NCBI GenBank assembly: GCA_902598305.1
Contig: CACKBL010000002.1
Location: 124,001-188,000 of the forward strand
Source: an uncultured Bacteroidota bacterium
Lineage (GTDB): Bacteria; Bacteroidota; Bacteroidia; Flavobacteriales; Flavobacteriaceae
Length of the DNA stretch: 64,000 bases
Direction of reading: 5' to 3'
Shown piece after piece: positions 24,950-34,018 of the stretch. The notes below the pieces were generated by a model, which did not search any database, was not told the origin of the DNA, and saw nothing but the letters and a program-made list of their open reading frames with translations. Numbering within the stretch: position 1 is the first letter of the stretch; every line of letters starts with the position of its first letter. Made by a program: the position numbers and the translations under genes.

Positions 24950-25726
24950 TCAGAAATTCGGTTTTCGTTTATTCAAAAACGCGCTAACTCCCTTTTTAAA
25001 TTCTGGATGGTCAAAACACTTTGAAAAATATTTGGATTCAATCTCACTGCAATTTTTTTTGCTATCCCTCCCACTATAATTAATTGCCTTAATTGCAGAA
25101 TTAATTGCATTTGGAGAGTTCATCATAATTTGGTTTGCAACCTCTGTCGCTTTATCTAGTAATTCGTTTTTTTCTGTCAAATATGAAATTAATCCTATCT
25201 CTAAGGCTTCTTTGGCACTTATCTTTCTACATGTTAAAATCATTTCTTTTGCAATTCCTTTTCCTGCTATCTCAGCTAATCTGTATGTGCCCCCATAACC
25301 TGGAATAGTTCCCAAAGATGTCTCAGGAAAACCCATTAAAGCATTATTTGATGCAATTCGGATATCACAGGATAAAGCTAGTTCTAGTCCTCCTCCTAAT
25401 GCATATCCATTAATGGCAGCAATAACAGGTTTTGAAAATTCTTCAATAAAATCGAATACTTTTTCTTTTCCTTTTTTAGAGAGCTCCATTGCTTCTTTGG
25501 ATTTAAATTCTGAAAACTCCGAAATATCTGCTCCAGCTGCAAAAGCTTTTTCACCAATGCCTGTTAAAATTATTACCCTTATTTTATCATCTTTGGATAT
25601 TGCTTTAAGAGCTGAATTGATTTTATTAAGCAAAGAAATATTCAAGGCATTGAATTTTTCTGGCCGATTTAAATATAAAAAAGCAATTTTACCTTTTCGT
25701 TTTGTTAATAATTCCTCGTGCTCCAT
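24950..25726 (-). CDS. Enoyl-CoA hydratase/isomerase family protein (crotonase)
   Basis: A 258-residue crotonase-fold enzyme. The oxyanion-hole region AFAAGADISEF is at about 62-72, and both catalytic glutamates of hydratases are conserved: NGYALGGGLELALSCD (about 106-121) and MGFPETSLGTIPGYGGTYRL (about 131-150). This supports hydration of 2-enoyl-CoA to 3-hydroxyacyl-CoA, as in fatty acid or amino acid breakdown, rather than isomerase-only activity. Chain-length preference is not readable. It ends 1 bp from the bacilliredoxin gene and starts 2 bp after the histidine kinase stop on the same strand. Confidence 0.88.
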   Translation of the reverse strand: MEHEELLTKRKGKIAFLYLNRPEKFNALNISLLNKINSALKAISKDDKIRVIILTGIGEKAFAAGADISEFSEFKSKEAMELSKKGKEKVFDFIEEFSKPVIAAINGYALGGGLELALSCDIRIASNNALMGFPETSLGTIPGYGGTYRLAEIAGKGIAKEMILTCRKISAKEALEIGLISYLTEKNELLDKATEVANQIMMNSPNAINSAIKAINYSGRDSKKNCSEIESKYFSKCFDHPEFKKGVSAFLNKRKPNF

Positions 25727-25728
25727 TT

Positions 25729-27174
25729 TTATTTTTTTAAGGTTATTGAAAATTTAGTTCCCTTATTGGGCTCGGATTTAAAATTAATAGTACCATTTAA
25801 TGAGTCGATAATGTTTTTTACAATGGCTAAACCTAGTCCCATCCCAGCAGACTTGGTTGTAAATTTTGGTTCAAATATTTTTAATTGGTCCCTTTTTACA
25901 ATTCCAGTTCCGTTATCCTCTAAATTCATTTTAAGTTTATTCTTTTCAAGTAAAATTTCTAGATTAATTTTCGGTGTTCTGTTTTCAGGAACTGCTTGAA
26001 TAGCGTTTTGAATTAGATTGGTAAGTACCCTAATCCACTGAGTCCTGTCAATAGGCCAAATTATTTTCTTCTTGGTTGTTTTAATTTTAAGATTAGCATT
26101 TTTGAAAATTTGAACTGCTGACTTTGTTATTTCAACTATATCTTGATCTTTTATTTTAGGCTTTGGCATTGTAGCAAAGTCTGAAAAGGTATTTGCGACC
26201 ATACTCATAGTGTCAATTTGTTCTATTAGTGTCTTAAGAAAGGACTCCAATTTTTTTTGATAGTTTTTTTCATTGGGATTATTAAATTGCTGAAAACTCT
26301 GTATCGTCAGTCTCATAGGGGTTAAAGGATTTTTGATTTCATGGGCAACTTGTTTGGCCATCTCTTGCCAAGCTTGTTCCCTTTGTCCCCTAGCAAGCTT
26401 TTCAGCACTTTTTTCAAGTTCTGATAACATCTTATTGTAGGAACGAACTAAACTTTCAATTTCTTTCGTTTTGGTTTTAATTTTAATCCTATTGTTTTTT
26501 TCTAATAGCCCTGTTTTAAGAATTTTAGACCTTAACTTTTCTATTGGACGAGTTATAAAACTTGATAAGAAAAAGGCAAAGAATATTGTTGCAATCAACA
26601 TCAAAGAATATACTTGTAGCAACCTAATTAGAAAGATATTGAGTTCTGTTTGACTAAATGATAAATCTTCGAAATACGGAAAATATAAAATTAGATATGG
26701 TTTCAAATCGTCTCCAAGAAGTAGACTGTAAGAGGACTGAAATTTACCCTTTTCGTTTATATTTTGTTGGAGTATCCTTGTGGTCTGATTTTTTGTGAGA
26801 TCTTTTATGATGGTATCATTTATCTTTAGGTGGTCTGTTTCATCAAAGTCATCAACATATGAATAGTAGAGTGGTTTTCCATCGAGTGAATAGAGAGCAA
26901 ATTCAACCTTATGAATGGTAGAGATAGGGTTAAACTCTTTTAAAAAAAAATCATAGTTTTTAGGAACAAATTTAATTGCGGTGTCCTTGATAATAATATT
27001 TTTTAAATGACTTTTTACTTGAGTCTCTTTTCTTATCAATCTTCTATTATTATAATCATCATTTTGTGCAAAATACTGGAAATAGGTGGCCACTACAATT
27101 AGTAAAAGCGAGAATATTGTTAGCAATATCATTGAAAAGAAAATTCTTACCCTTAACGAAATTTTACCTTTCAT
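25729..27174 (-). CDS. Membrane sensor histidine kinase (NtrY-like)
   Basis: A 481-residue two-component sensor. A first membrane helix lies at about 11-32, an extracytoplasmic sensor region at about 33-185, and a second helix at about 185-205, followed by a HAMP linker (ITRPIEKLRSKI). The HisKA H-box is in MAKQVAHEIKNPLTPMRL (about residues 278-295). The HATPase domain has N box NLIQNAIQAVPENR, G1 DNGTGIV and G2 GMGLGLAI. No response-regulator gene is adjacent, so the partner is unknown. The frame runs on to 27216, overlapping hemJ by 35 bp; ATG 27174 avoids this and was chosen. Confidence 0.9.
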   Translation of the reverse strand: MKGKISLRVRIFFSMILLTIFSLLLIVVATYFQYFAQNDDYNNRRLIRKETQVKSHLKNIIIKDTAIKFVPKNYDFFLKEFNPISTIHKVEFALYSLDGKPLYYSYVDDFDETDHLKINDTIIKDLTKNQTTRILQQNINEKGKFQSSYSLLLGDDLKPYLILYFPYFEDLSFSQTELNIFLIRLLQVYSLMLIATIFFAFFLSSFITRPIEKLRSKILKTGLLEKNNRIKIKTKTKEIESLVRSYNKMLSELEKSAEKLARGQREQAWQEMAKQVAHEIKNPLTPMRLTIQSFQQFNNPNEKNYQKKLESFLKTLIEQIDTMSMVANTFSDFATMPKPKIKDQDIVEITKSAVQIFKNANLKIKTTKKKIIWPIDRTQWIRVLTNLIQNAIQAVPENRTPKINLEILLEKNKLKMNLEDNGTGIVKRDQLKIFEPKFTTKSAGMGLGLAIVKNIIDSLNGTINFKSEPNKGTKFSITLKK

Positions 27175-27181
27175 ATCGTAA

Positions 27182-27718
27182 CTATTTTCTGTATTTCTGA
27201 TAAAGTTTAATTCCAATAAATAAGAAAATTATAAGTGAAATAAAACTTATAATCCCTGACAAAAGCGTCATTCCTTCCTTAAATGTTGCTAATAGAATTA
27301 TTATAAATAAAATTAGAGTTGGTGCTTCATTCCATATTCTCATGAAAAAAGAAGACTTTTTAATTTCATCTCTTTGTAATTGTTTAAAAAAAACATGTGT
27401 TTTTAAATGATAAATAATTAATAGTGCTACAAAAGATAACTTAACAATCATCCACTTTTGCAATATCCACGAGGGAATGATTATCAGCATTAAAACACCA
27501 AAAAGTATAGTTAATATAGCCGAAGGCCAACTAATTATATACCATAATCTTCTTGTCATTATTTTCAGTTGTTTTGTAAGAATTTCTTTTTCTGGACTAT
27601 CCCTTTTAGAGGCTTCAATATGATATATAAATAATCTAGGAACGTAAAAAAGGCCTGCAAACCAAGCCACAACAAAGAAAATGTGAAGGGCTTTAAAATA
27701 ATTGTAATATGATTCCAA
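27182..27718 (-). CDS. hemJ: Protoporphyrinogen IX oxidase HemJ
   Basis: A 178-residue integral membrane protein of the HemJ/UPF0093 family that oxidises protoporphyrinogen IX to protoporphyrin IX. The signature KALHIFFVVAWFAGLFYVPRLF (about 9-30) contains the conserved His, and the conserved Lys region is WMIVKLSFVALLIIYH (about 88-103). About four or five hydrophobic helices are visible. The start codon is TTG (27718-27716): no ATG precedes the conserved segment, and a stop lies two codons upstream. It is encoded near hemH in the hem region. HemJ-type enzymes are heme-dependent in characterised cases. Confidence 0.88.
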   Translation of the reverse strand: MESYYNYFKALHIFFVVAWFAGLFYVPRLFIYHIEASKRDSPEKEILTKQLKIMTRRLWYIISWPSAILTILFGVLMLIIIPSWILQKWMIVKLSFVALLIIYHLKTHVFFKQLQRDEIKKSSFFMRIWNEAPTLILFIIILLATFKEGMTLLSGIISFISLIIFLFIGIKLYQKYRK

Positions 27719-27763
27719 AATCTAAGTTTTACTAAAATTACAAAAAAGCATTTTTGGAATTGG

Positions 27764-29107
27764 TTATGTGCTTATTATTAATTTTTTTAATTCAAAATTC
27801 AAATAAATCCCAGTAAGTATTGTAGATAAAAGCTCCGACAACGGGAATGATATCCAAACACCGTATACACCATATATTTTTGAAAGAAAAAAAACTAGTG
27901 GTATTAAAAAAAATACTTGTCTTGAAAGTGTGAGCATTAATGCCGGAAAAGCTCTTCCAATTGCTTGAAAATATGCAGACCCGATTAACTGAATACCAAT
28001 AATTGGTGTCGCCATAAACACTAGAATAAGTGCATCCGATGTTTTGTTGATTATATTTACATCGGATGTAAAAGCGTTTGCTACTAAATCTGAAAATGCA
28101 TATATAAATAAAAATATTAATGTTGCCATAACCGTTGAATAAATAATAGCTTTTTTTACTGAATTTAGAACTCTATCTTTATTTTTTGCTCCAAAGTTAT
28201 ATCCTGCGATGGGAATGAATCCTTGTGTAATTCCTAAAATTGGGAATAACATAAACATCAACATTCTGCTAATTATAGCATAAACAGCTATCATAGCTTC
28301 ACCTTGCAGTGAAAAAAGTATATTATTTACTACTAGAACAGTCAAACTAACGGCTGCTTGCCTAGAAAGAGTTACAAATCCTAGAGATACAGTTTCTTTA
28401 ACTATGCTGATGTCAAATTTCAAATCACTTATGTTTAATTTCAAATCAGATTTTTTTAAGAAAAAAAACGACAATATATATATGCCACATATAAAGTAGG
28501 ATAAGGTAGTTGCTAAAGCTGCACCATACATCCCCAAACCTAATTCATAAATGAATAAATAATCCAAACATAAATTTGATATTGAGGGAATAAACATAGC
28601 ATACATAGCAATCTTGGGTTTTCCTTCAGATCTAATTGTATTATTTGACATCATACAAAGACCCAGAATGGGAACCCCAATCATTACAATTACGTAGTAA
28701 ATTCTAGCTAAATCAAATAGTTCGCCCTTTCCGCCAAAAAGAGGTATTAAATCGTTTGTATAGTATAAACCTAATGACATAAAAAATATGGTCGATATCA
28801 AAGTCAATGAAACTTGGTTCCCAAATGTTTTGTTGGCCTTGTCATGATTTTTATTTCCAAGTGACCTTGAAATAATTGATCCACCACCTATACCGATTGA
28901 CATTCCAATTGCAGCCACAAAAAATGACACTGGAAGAACAATATTAATTGCTGCAATTGCATTTGGACCAATCCAATGTCCGACAAGGACAGTATCAATG
29001 AGTATATTCAATGACATGACTAAAATACCCAGTGATGAAGGTACAGCGTGCTTAATAAGTAGTTTTTCAATAGGCTCAATTCCCATTTCAGAAGCAGAGC
29101 GATTCAT
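27764..29107 (-). CDS. MATE family efflux transporter
   Basis: A 447-residue inner-membrane protein with about twelve hydrophobic helices in two related halves. The N-terminal half has the typical IDTVLVGHWIGPNAIAAINI (about 37-56), and the second half has the matching GFVTLSRQAAVSLTVLVVNN (about 242-262). MATE proteins export cationic drugs or metabolites using Na+ or H+ gradients; substrate cannot be inferred. The ATG at 29107 overlaps the hemH stop by 4 bp (ATGA type), so it is translationally coupled to ferrochelatase. Export of a porphyrin or heme-related compound is possible from context but unsupported by sequence. Confidence 0.9.
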   Translation of the reverse strand: MNRSASEMGIEPIEKLLIKHAVPSSLGILVMSLNILIDTVLVGHWIGPNAIAAINIVLPVSFFVAAIGMSIGIGGGSIISRSLGNKNHDKANKTFGNQVSLTLISTIFFMSLGLYYTNDLIPLFGGKGELFDLARIYYVIVMIGVPILGLCMMSNNTIRSEGKPKIAMYAMFIPSISNLCLDYLFIYELGLGMYGAALATTLSYFICGIYILSFFFLKKSDLKLNISDLKFDISIVKETVSLGFVTLSRQAAVSLTVLVVNNILFSLQGEAMIAVYAIISRMLMFMLFPILGITQGFIPIAGYNFGAKNKDRVLNSVKKAIIYSTVMATLIFLFIYAFSDLVANAFTSDVNIINKTSDALILVFMATPIIGIQLIGSAYFQAIGRAFPALMLTLSRQVFFLIPLVFFLSKIYGVYGVWISFPLSELLSTILTGIYLNFELKKLIIST

Positions 29108-30135
29108 ATTTTTTCAAGTACCTTTTCATTCCACTCTGAGACCCATTTTGACAAGAGTTCTACCCAATCATCTCTGTCATTAATACATGGAACGACATGT
29201 AAGTTTTCACCTCCATTTTCCTCGAACTCCTCTACTGCCTCCATTCCAATTTCTTCAAGAGTTTCTAAACAATCTGATACAAAAGCTGGTGTTACAACAG
29301 CCATATTTTTTACACCAGATTTTGCAAAATTATTTATTGTTTTATCTGTATAGGGTTGTAACCAAGGATCAGGACCTAATCTTGATTGAAATGAGGTAGA
29401 GTAGGTACCTTCTCTAAGTTTGAGGAACTTTGCAACTGCTTCAGTTGTTTTTATACACTGATGACGGTAACAGAAATTATGAGCCTTTGACTTGGTATCA
29501 CAGCAAACATCATTCATCCTACAATGTGATTTAGTAATATCAGACTTTTTTATATGTCGTTTTGGAATACCATGATATGAAAACAAAAGATGCTCCCAAT
29601 TTTTATTATTTAAAAACTCTTTAATTGAATTCGATAAAACCTGTATATAGCTTTTGTCATCATAAAATGATTTAAAAGAGGAGAATTTAAGATGAGGATA
29701 ATATTTATTCTTAATTTCTTCTGCTAATACTAAAATAGTTTCTGTAGTTGCCATCGCAAATTGCGGATATAAAGGAATAAGGAGTATTTCATTTACCCCT
29801 TTTTTCGATAAAGAATCCAAACCATACTTTATTGATGGATTACCATACCGCATAGCAAGTTCAACAGGGATATCAACTTTTTTTTCAAGCTTTTTCTTCA
29901 ATCTTTTTGAAAGAACTATTAAAGGAGATCCTTCTTTCCACCAAATTTTTTTATAGGCCTTTGCAGATTTTTTTGGTCTTGTATTTAAAATAATTCCTTT
30001 TACCAATAAACTTCTAACAAAGTAAGGGAAATCAATGACTCTTTCATCCATTAAAAATTCTCTCAAATAATTTTTAACATCAGCTGGTTCAGGTGTATCG
30101 GGAGATCCCAAATTTACTAATAAAACTCCTTTCAT
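29104..30135 (-). CDS. hemH: Ferrochelatase
   Basis: A 343-residue enzyme inserting Fe2+ into protoporphyrin IX. The N terminus MKGVLLVNLGSPDTPEPADV, the catalytic His region LFSYHGIPKRH (about 183-193) and the C-terminal PAFVSDCLETLEEI (about 289-302) are diagnostic. A cysteine cluster between about residues 201 and 227 (HCRMNDVCC ... FCYRHQC) resembles the internal Cys insertion of some bacterial ferrochelatases that carry a [2Fe-2S] cluster; cluster binding here is inference. It lies with the AraC regulator upstream and the MATE gene overlapping downstream, opposite the hemA operon. Confidence 0.95.
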   Translation of the reverse strand: MKGVLLVNLGSPDTPEPADVKNYLREFLMDERVIDFPYFVRSLLVKGIILNTRPKKSAKAYKKIWWKEGSPLIVLSKRLKKKLEKKVDIPVELAMRYGNPSIKYGLDSLSKKGVNEILLIPLYPQFAMATTETILVLAEEIKNKYYPHLKFSSFKSFYDDKSYIQVLSNSIKEFLNNKNWEHLLFSYHGIPKRHIKKSDITKSHCRMNDVCCDTKSKAHNFCYRHQCIKTTEAVAKFLKLREGTYSTSFQSRLGPDPWLQPYTDKTINNFAKSGVKNMAVVTPAFVSDCLETLEEIGMEAVEEFEENGGENLHVVPCINDRDDWVELLSKWVSEWNEKVLEKI

Positions 30136-30161
30136 ATGTTATTGATATTTTAGAAAAATTG

Positions 30162-31049
30162 TCACGAAGATAATGAGAGTAAATATTTTTTTGGAGTAAT
30201 TCCAAATTTCTTTTTAAATGCAGCAATAAAGTGACTGGCGGTAGAATATCCAACTTTTAGTCCAACTTCGTTGACGTTGTATTTACCAGAATCCAACATT
30301 CTTCTAGCTTCTTCCATTTTGTGAGTTAGCAAATATCCATAAACAGTATCCCCGTATAATTCTTTAAAACCTTCTTTTAATTTGTTTAAACCTATTTCAA
30401 CCCTATTTGAAAGTTCAACCAACGAAGGTGGTTCAGAGAAATTTTGAAGAACAATTTCCTTTGCATTTCTTATTTTTCGTACGTTATCTTCATCAGCTAA
30501 AAAGGGACAATTCTCTACACTTGAATCTTCGCTTTTACTAAAACAAAGACTCAACAATTCATAGATTTTACCGGTTATATATAAAGATTTCATGTTTTTA
30601 TTGACTTTAGCTTTTATGATTTGACTAATCACAAAATTCATACTTGGAGTAATAATCATCGACTCATAATACTTTTTTGAAGTGTTTTCATCACTTAGAA
30701 AAGGAATGTTTTCAGCATCGGATGAAAATAAGCTGTGAAATTTTTTTATAGAAATGATAATGGTAAGAATAGAGGACTTTGGATTCAAATTTAAATTTAT
30801 AGGTAAATCCTTTTCTGGATTAAAAAGCAAAACAACTTTATTTTGATTAATTGGTAATAAGTAATTTCCATTATTAAAAATAAAATTAGCTCCCCCATTT
30901 ACACAAAAATGGAATTGTATCAAACTTCTTTTTACATCTTTTGTACTAGTTTGCTGAAAATCCGAATCATTTTTGAAATGATACATGTAAAAGCCATTAC
31001 TTAACTCAAATTTTTTTGTTAAACTTTTATCGTTATTTTTGACAGACAT
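30162..31049 (-). CDS. AraC-family transcriptional regulator, divergent from hemA
   Basis: A 295-residue regulator. The N-terminal ~170 residues are a beta-rich sensor-like region of unknown ligand. Two helix-turn-helix motifs of the AraC domain lie at about 195-295: PPSLVELSNRVEIGLNKLKEGF and YNVNEVGLKVGYSTASHFIAAF, followed by FKKKFGITPKKYL. The position between hemH and hemA in Flavobacteriaceae is recurrent and suggests it controls heme synthesis. An 18-bp sequence at its own 5' end recurs exactly just upstream of the hemA promoter, a plausible operator pair. A heme-related or iron ligand is only a guess. Confidence 0.88.
   Translation of the reverse strand: MSVKNNDKSLTKKFELSNGFYMYHFKNDSDFQQTSTKDVKRSLIQFHFCVNGGANFIFNNGNYLLPINQNKVVLLFNPEKDLPINLNLNPKSSILTIIISIKKFHSLFSSDAENIPFLSDENTSKKYYESMIITPSMNFVISQIIKAKVNKNMKSLYITGKIYELLSLCFSKSEDSSVENCPFLADEDNVRKIRNAKEIVLQNFSEPPSLVELSNRVEIGLNKLKEGFKELYGDTVYGYLLTHKMEEARRMLDSGKYNVNEVGLKVGYSTASHFIAAFKKKFGITPKKYLLSLSS
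31023..31040. repeat. 18-bp exact repeat, copy 1 (5' end of the AraC gene)
   Basis: ACTTTTATCGTTATTTTT here covers codons 4-9 of the AraC gene on the opposite strand and recurs without a mismatch at 31158-31175. It would suit an autoregulatory site. Confidence 0.7.
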
Positions 31050-31083
31050 TGTTAAACGTATTATTTAGAATCAATCTATATAA

Positions 31084-31126
31084 GGCTGCCGTATAGTCTT
31101 TACAGCCAATATTTACCTTACAAGGT
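31084..31126. promoter_or_regulatory. Two inverted repeats in the AraC-hemA intergenic region
   Basis: GGCTG (31084-31088) pairs with CAGCC (31103-31107), and ACCTT-AC-AAGGT (31115-31126) is a perfect short palindrome followed by GCAAAAG. Both lie between the two 18-bp repeats. They are candidate operators; the AAGGTGCA part resembles the repeats around sdhC. Confidence 0.4.
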
Positions 31127-31157
31127 GCAAAAGTATACTCTTTCCGTTAATTATTAT

Positions 31158-31175
31158 ACTTTTATCGTTATTTTT
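31158..31175. repeat. 18-bp exact repeat, copy 2 (hemA promoter)
   Basis: ACTTTTATCGTTATTTTT, identical to 31023-31040 and 135 bp from it in the same orientation. It ends 16 bp before the hemA -7 box, so it covers the place of the -33 element, where an AraC-type activator would bind. Confidence 0.7.
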
Positions 31176-31191
31176 TTAGTGTAAGTGATAT

Positions 31192-31199
31192 TATTTTTG
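31192..31199 (+). promoter_or_regulatory. -7 promoter element of the hemA operon
   Basis: TATTTTTG matches TAnnTTTG exactly and ends 19 bp before ATG 31219. There is no TTTG at the -33 position, consistent with activator dependence. Confidence 0.5.
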
Positions 31200-31218
31200 T
31201 GTTGTATTAGAGTTTTGA

Positions 31219-32463
31219 ATGAATAGTTTTAATGATTTAACTAATTTTTATGTAATTGGAATTAGTTATAAGAATGCAGATTTATACACTAGGGGAAGAT
31301 TCAACCTTTCAAGGCCCCAAAAAATTAAAATTTTAGAAAAAGCTAAAAGATTTGGAATAAGTGAAATTTTAATTAACAACACATGCAATAGAACAGAAAT
31401 TTATTCTTTCGCTAAAAGCTCATCCGTACTTGTCAATTTATTATGTGAGGAATCTAATGGTAATCATAAAACCTTCGAGAATCTTGGCTATATTTTTGAA
31501 AATACAGAAGCTATAAACCACATATTTAACGTTGGTACTGGACTAGATTCTCAAATTTTAGGGGATTTTGAAATTATTGGCCAACTTAAAAATAGTTTTA
31601 ATCTTTCCAAGGATAATCAGCTAATTGGAAGTTTTATGGAGAGGCTCACAAATTCTGTTATCCAAGCAAGTAAAAGGATAAAAACTGAAACAAAAATTTC
31701 TTCTGGAGCAACATCAGTAGCTTATGCAGCGGTTCAATTTATCATTAATGAGGTTGATGATGTATCAAACAAGAATGTCTTACTAATAGGAACAGGAAAA
31801 ATTGGAAGAAATACATGCGAAAATTTAGTTAAACACACTGAAAATAAAAAAATAACTGTTATTAATCGCTCTATAGAAAAAGCTGAAATTCTTGGTCACA
31901 AATTTGACGTATTGGTCAAAGACTTTAGTGAAATTTATAGTGAAATGGAAAAAGCTGATATAATTGTTTTAGCTACAGGTGCTGATGAGCCTCTGATTCA
32001 TAACAAAGTTCTTACAAAACAACGAAAACTACTAATTATAGATTTGACGATTCCTTCAAATATTCAAATTGATAGTAGTATGAAAAACGTTAAAGTTGTT
32101 AACCTTGACGATCTCTCTAAAATAACTCATAATACTCTTTCCGAAAGAAAAAAACATATACCAGAGGCAAAAAAAATTATCGAAGAAATACAACAAGAAT
32201 TTTTACAATGGATTTATGATCGGAGATATGCTCCAGCTTTGAAAGCTCTGAAAAATAAATTAATAGAACAGCAAAATGCCGAAATTGGTGCAAGAAAAAG
32301 AAAAAATGGGGTTATTATTAATGATCCTTCTCTTTCTTATGAAATGATTCATAAAATAACAGGGCAATTTGCATTTTATCTTAAAGAAAATCCAAGTAAG
32401 GCCAACGATGCTATGAACATTTTTAACGAAGTGTTCCAACTCGACCTTCAAAATCATGAGTAG
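31219..32463 (+). CDS. hemA: Glutamyl-tRNA reductase
   Basis: A 414-residue enzyme making glutamate-1-semialdehyde from Glu-tRNA, the first committed step of C5-pathway heme synthesis. The catalytic Cys56 is in NNTCNRTEIYS. The LDSQILGDFEIIGQLK segment (about 111-126) is a family signature. The NADPH-binding domain has LIGTGKIGRNTCENL (about 193-207), and the C-terminal dimerisation helix region starts near 310. First gene of hemACDEFB; its stop overlaps hemC by 8 bp. Likely regulated by the divergent AraC protein. Confidence 0.96.
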   Translation: MNSFNDLTNFYVIGISYKNADLYTRGRFNLSRPQKIKILEKAKRFGISEILINNTCNRTEIYSFAKSSSVLVNLLCEESNGNHKTFENLGYIFENTEAINHIFNVGTGLDSQILGDFEIIGQLKNSFNLSKDNQLIGSFMERLTNSVIQASKRIKTETKISSGATSVAYAAVQFIINEVDDVSNKNVLLIGTGKIGRNTCENLVKHTENKKITVINRSIEKAEILGHKFDVLVKDFSEIYSEMEKADIIVLATGADEPLIHNKVLTKQRKLLIIDLTIPSNIQIDSSMKNVKVVNLDDLSKITHNTLSERKKHIPEAKKIIEEIQQEFLQWIYDRRYAPALKALKNKLIEQQNAEIGARKRKNGVIINDPSLSYEMIHKITGQFAFYLKENPSKANDAMNIFNEVFQLDLQNHE

Positions 32464-33373
32464 ACGAGTTGTATTGGGATCAAGGTCCAGTAAGTTGGCA
32501 CTATGGCAAACCAACTTAGTTAAAAAAAAACTGGAAGATTCAAGCATAGAATGCGAAATCAAAACAATTACTAACTCAGGAGATATTGACCTTAAAACTC
32601 CAATTTATTCAATGGGAATTACAGGGGTTTTTACAAAAGAATTAGATCAAGCATTATTAAACCAAGAAATAGATATCGCAGTTCACAGTTTGAAAGACGT
32701 TCCAACAAGACTAGCTGAAGAAATATGTATTGGAGCGGTTTTAAAAAGAGGGAAATGGGAAGATATTATTTTATGGAAAAATATTGAAAGTAAATCAAAA
32801 AAAGTTAGATCTGTTGCAACTGGTAGCCTTAGGAGAAAATTTCAATGGAAACTAAACTACCCTAATGATAAGATTATTCCTATAAGAGGAAATATTTCTT
32901 CAAGGGTTGAAAAGTTAAAAACTGATCCTAAAATCGATGGAGTTTTAATTGCAAGTGCGGCGCTTTCTAGGTTAAAAATTTATGATAAAAATGAGGAAAA
33001 TTTAGACAATTTTCTTCCAGCTCCTTGCCAGGGATTTATTGTAGCAACATGCTTAAAAAAAAACAAGTATATAATTGAGAGCCTAGATAAAATAAATAAT
33101 AAAAAATCTAGTATCTGTTCAGAAATAGAGAGAGATTTTTTGAGAACTCTTGAGGGAGGTTGTTCCGCCCCAATTGCCGCAGTTGCAGAGATAAAAGGAA
33201 AAGTTATCGATTTTAAGGGTGGGGTCTTCTCAATGAAAGGAAAAGAACCCAAAATCATTGAAGCCTTACTAAAAATTGATGAGAGAAATGGAGTTGGGGA
33301 AAGGTTAGCAAATGAGGTTTTAAAAAATGGAGGTAAAAAGTACATAGAAGAGGCAAAATTAAATGAAAAATAA
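32456..33373 (+). CDS. hemC: Hydroxymethylbilane synthase (porphobilinogen deaminase)
   Basis: A 305-residue enzyme that joins four porphobilinogens into hydroxymethylbilane. The N-terminal RVVLGSRSSKLALWQTNLV (about 4-22), the HSLKDVPT segment (about 79-86, with the catalytic Asp) and the cofactor-attachment Cys in LEGGCSAPIAA (about 235) are all present. The dipyrromethane cofactor should thus be bound normally. The gene overlaps hemA by 8 bp and hemD by 11 bp, so translation is probably coupled. Confidence 0.96.
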   Translation: MSRRVVLGSRSSKLALWQTNLVKKKLEDSSIECEIKTITNSGDIDLKTPIYSMGITGVFTKELDQALLNQEIDIAVHSLKDVPTRLAEEICIGAVLKRGKWEDIILWKNIESKSKKVRSVATGSLRRKFQWKLNYPNDKIIPIRGNISSRVEKLKTDPKIDGVLIASAALSRLKIYDKNEENLDNFLPAPCQGFIVATCLKKNKYIIESLDKINNKKSSICSEIERDFLRTLEGGCSAPIAAVAEIKGKVIDFKGGVFSMKGKEPKIIEALLKIDERNGVGERLANEVLKNGGKKYIEEAKLNEK

Positions 33374-34013
33374 AAGAATCTTATCAACCAAAATTTTAAA
33401 TAAAGATGAATTAAGTCAACTTGACTTAGATGGGCATGAGGTTGAACAATGGAATTTTATAAAAGCTGAAGAAAAGAAATTTTCAATTAAATTAAAAGAA
33501 GAAATACTTATTTTTTCCTCCCAAAATGCGGTTAATTCGTTTTTTTCACAGCTTCAAAATACAACAAGAAGAGATTGTATCTGCGTAGGTGAAAAGACCA
33601 AAGAGCTTCTGGAAAATAAAAAACAAAATGTTATCAATTTTTTTATGAGTTCAAAGGATATGGTTAAATTTTTAGAACGAAACCTCGTGGGTGAAAAGTT
33701 TATTTTTTTTACCGGTAATCAGCGCATGAATAATATCGAAAACTTCTTCGATAATCAAAATGATAATTTCAGAGTTGTTGAGGTTTACAAATCGTATTGT
33801 AATTCTAAATTTTTTAAAAATTTTGATATTGCTTTATTTTTCAGTCCCTCTGGTGTTAGATGCTTCGCAGAATTTAATTCTTTTGAAAACATAGACTGTT
33901 TTGCAATTGGAGAGTCTACAGCTAAAGAACTTAAAAATTATACTAAAAATATCCATATTGCAAAAAAACCGACGATCAGTAATTTGATTGATACGGTAAA
34001 ACTTTTACACTAA
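33363..34013 (+). CDS. hemD: Uroporphyrinogen-III synthase
   Basis: A 216-residue protein that cyclises hydroxymethylbilane to uroporphyrinogen III. Sequence conservation in HemD is low. The features seen are the two alpha/beta half-domains, [16 protein letters not shown] (about 49-64), FFTGNQR (about 116-122) and the late [13 protein letters not shown] (about 160-172), which corresponds to the common F-x-S-x-S-x-x-x-F block. Its place between hemC and hemE, overlapping hemC by 11 bp, strengthens the call. The enzyme is slightly shorter than the usual ~240 residues. Confidence 0.88.
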   Translation: MKNKRILSTKILNKDELSQLDLDGHEVEQWNFIKAEEKKFSIKLKEEILIFSSQNAVNSFFSQLQNTTRRDCICVGEKTKELLENKKQNVINFFMSSKDMVKFLERNLVGEKFIFFTGNQRMNNIENFFDNQNDNFRVVEVYKSYCNSKFFKNFDIALFFSPSGVRCFAEFNSFENIDCFAIGESTAKELKNYTKNIHIAKKPTISNLIDTVKLLH

Positions 34014-34018
34014 ACTAT

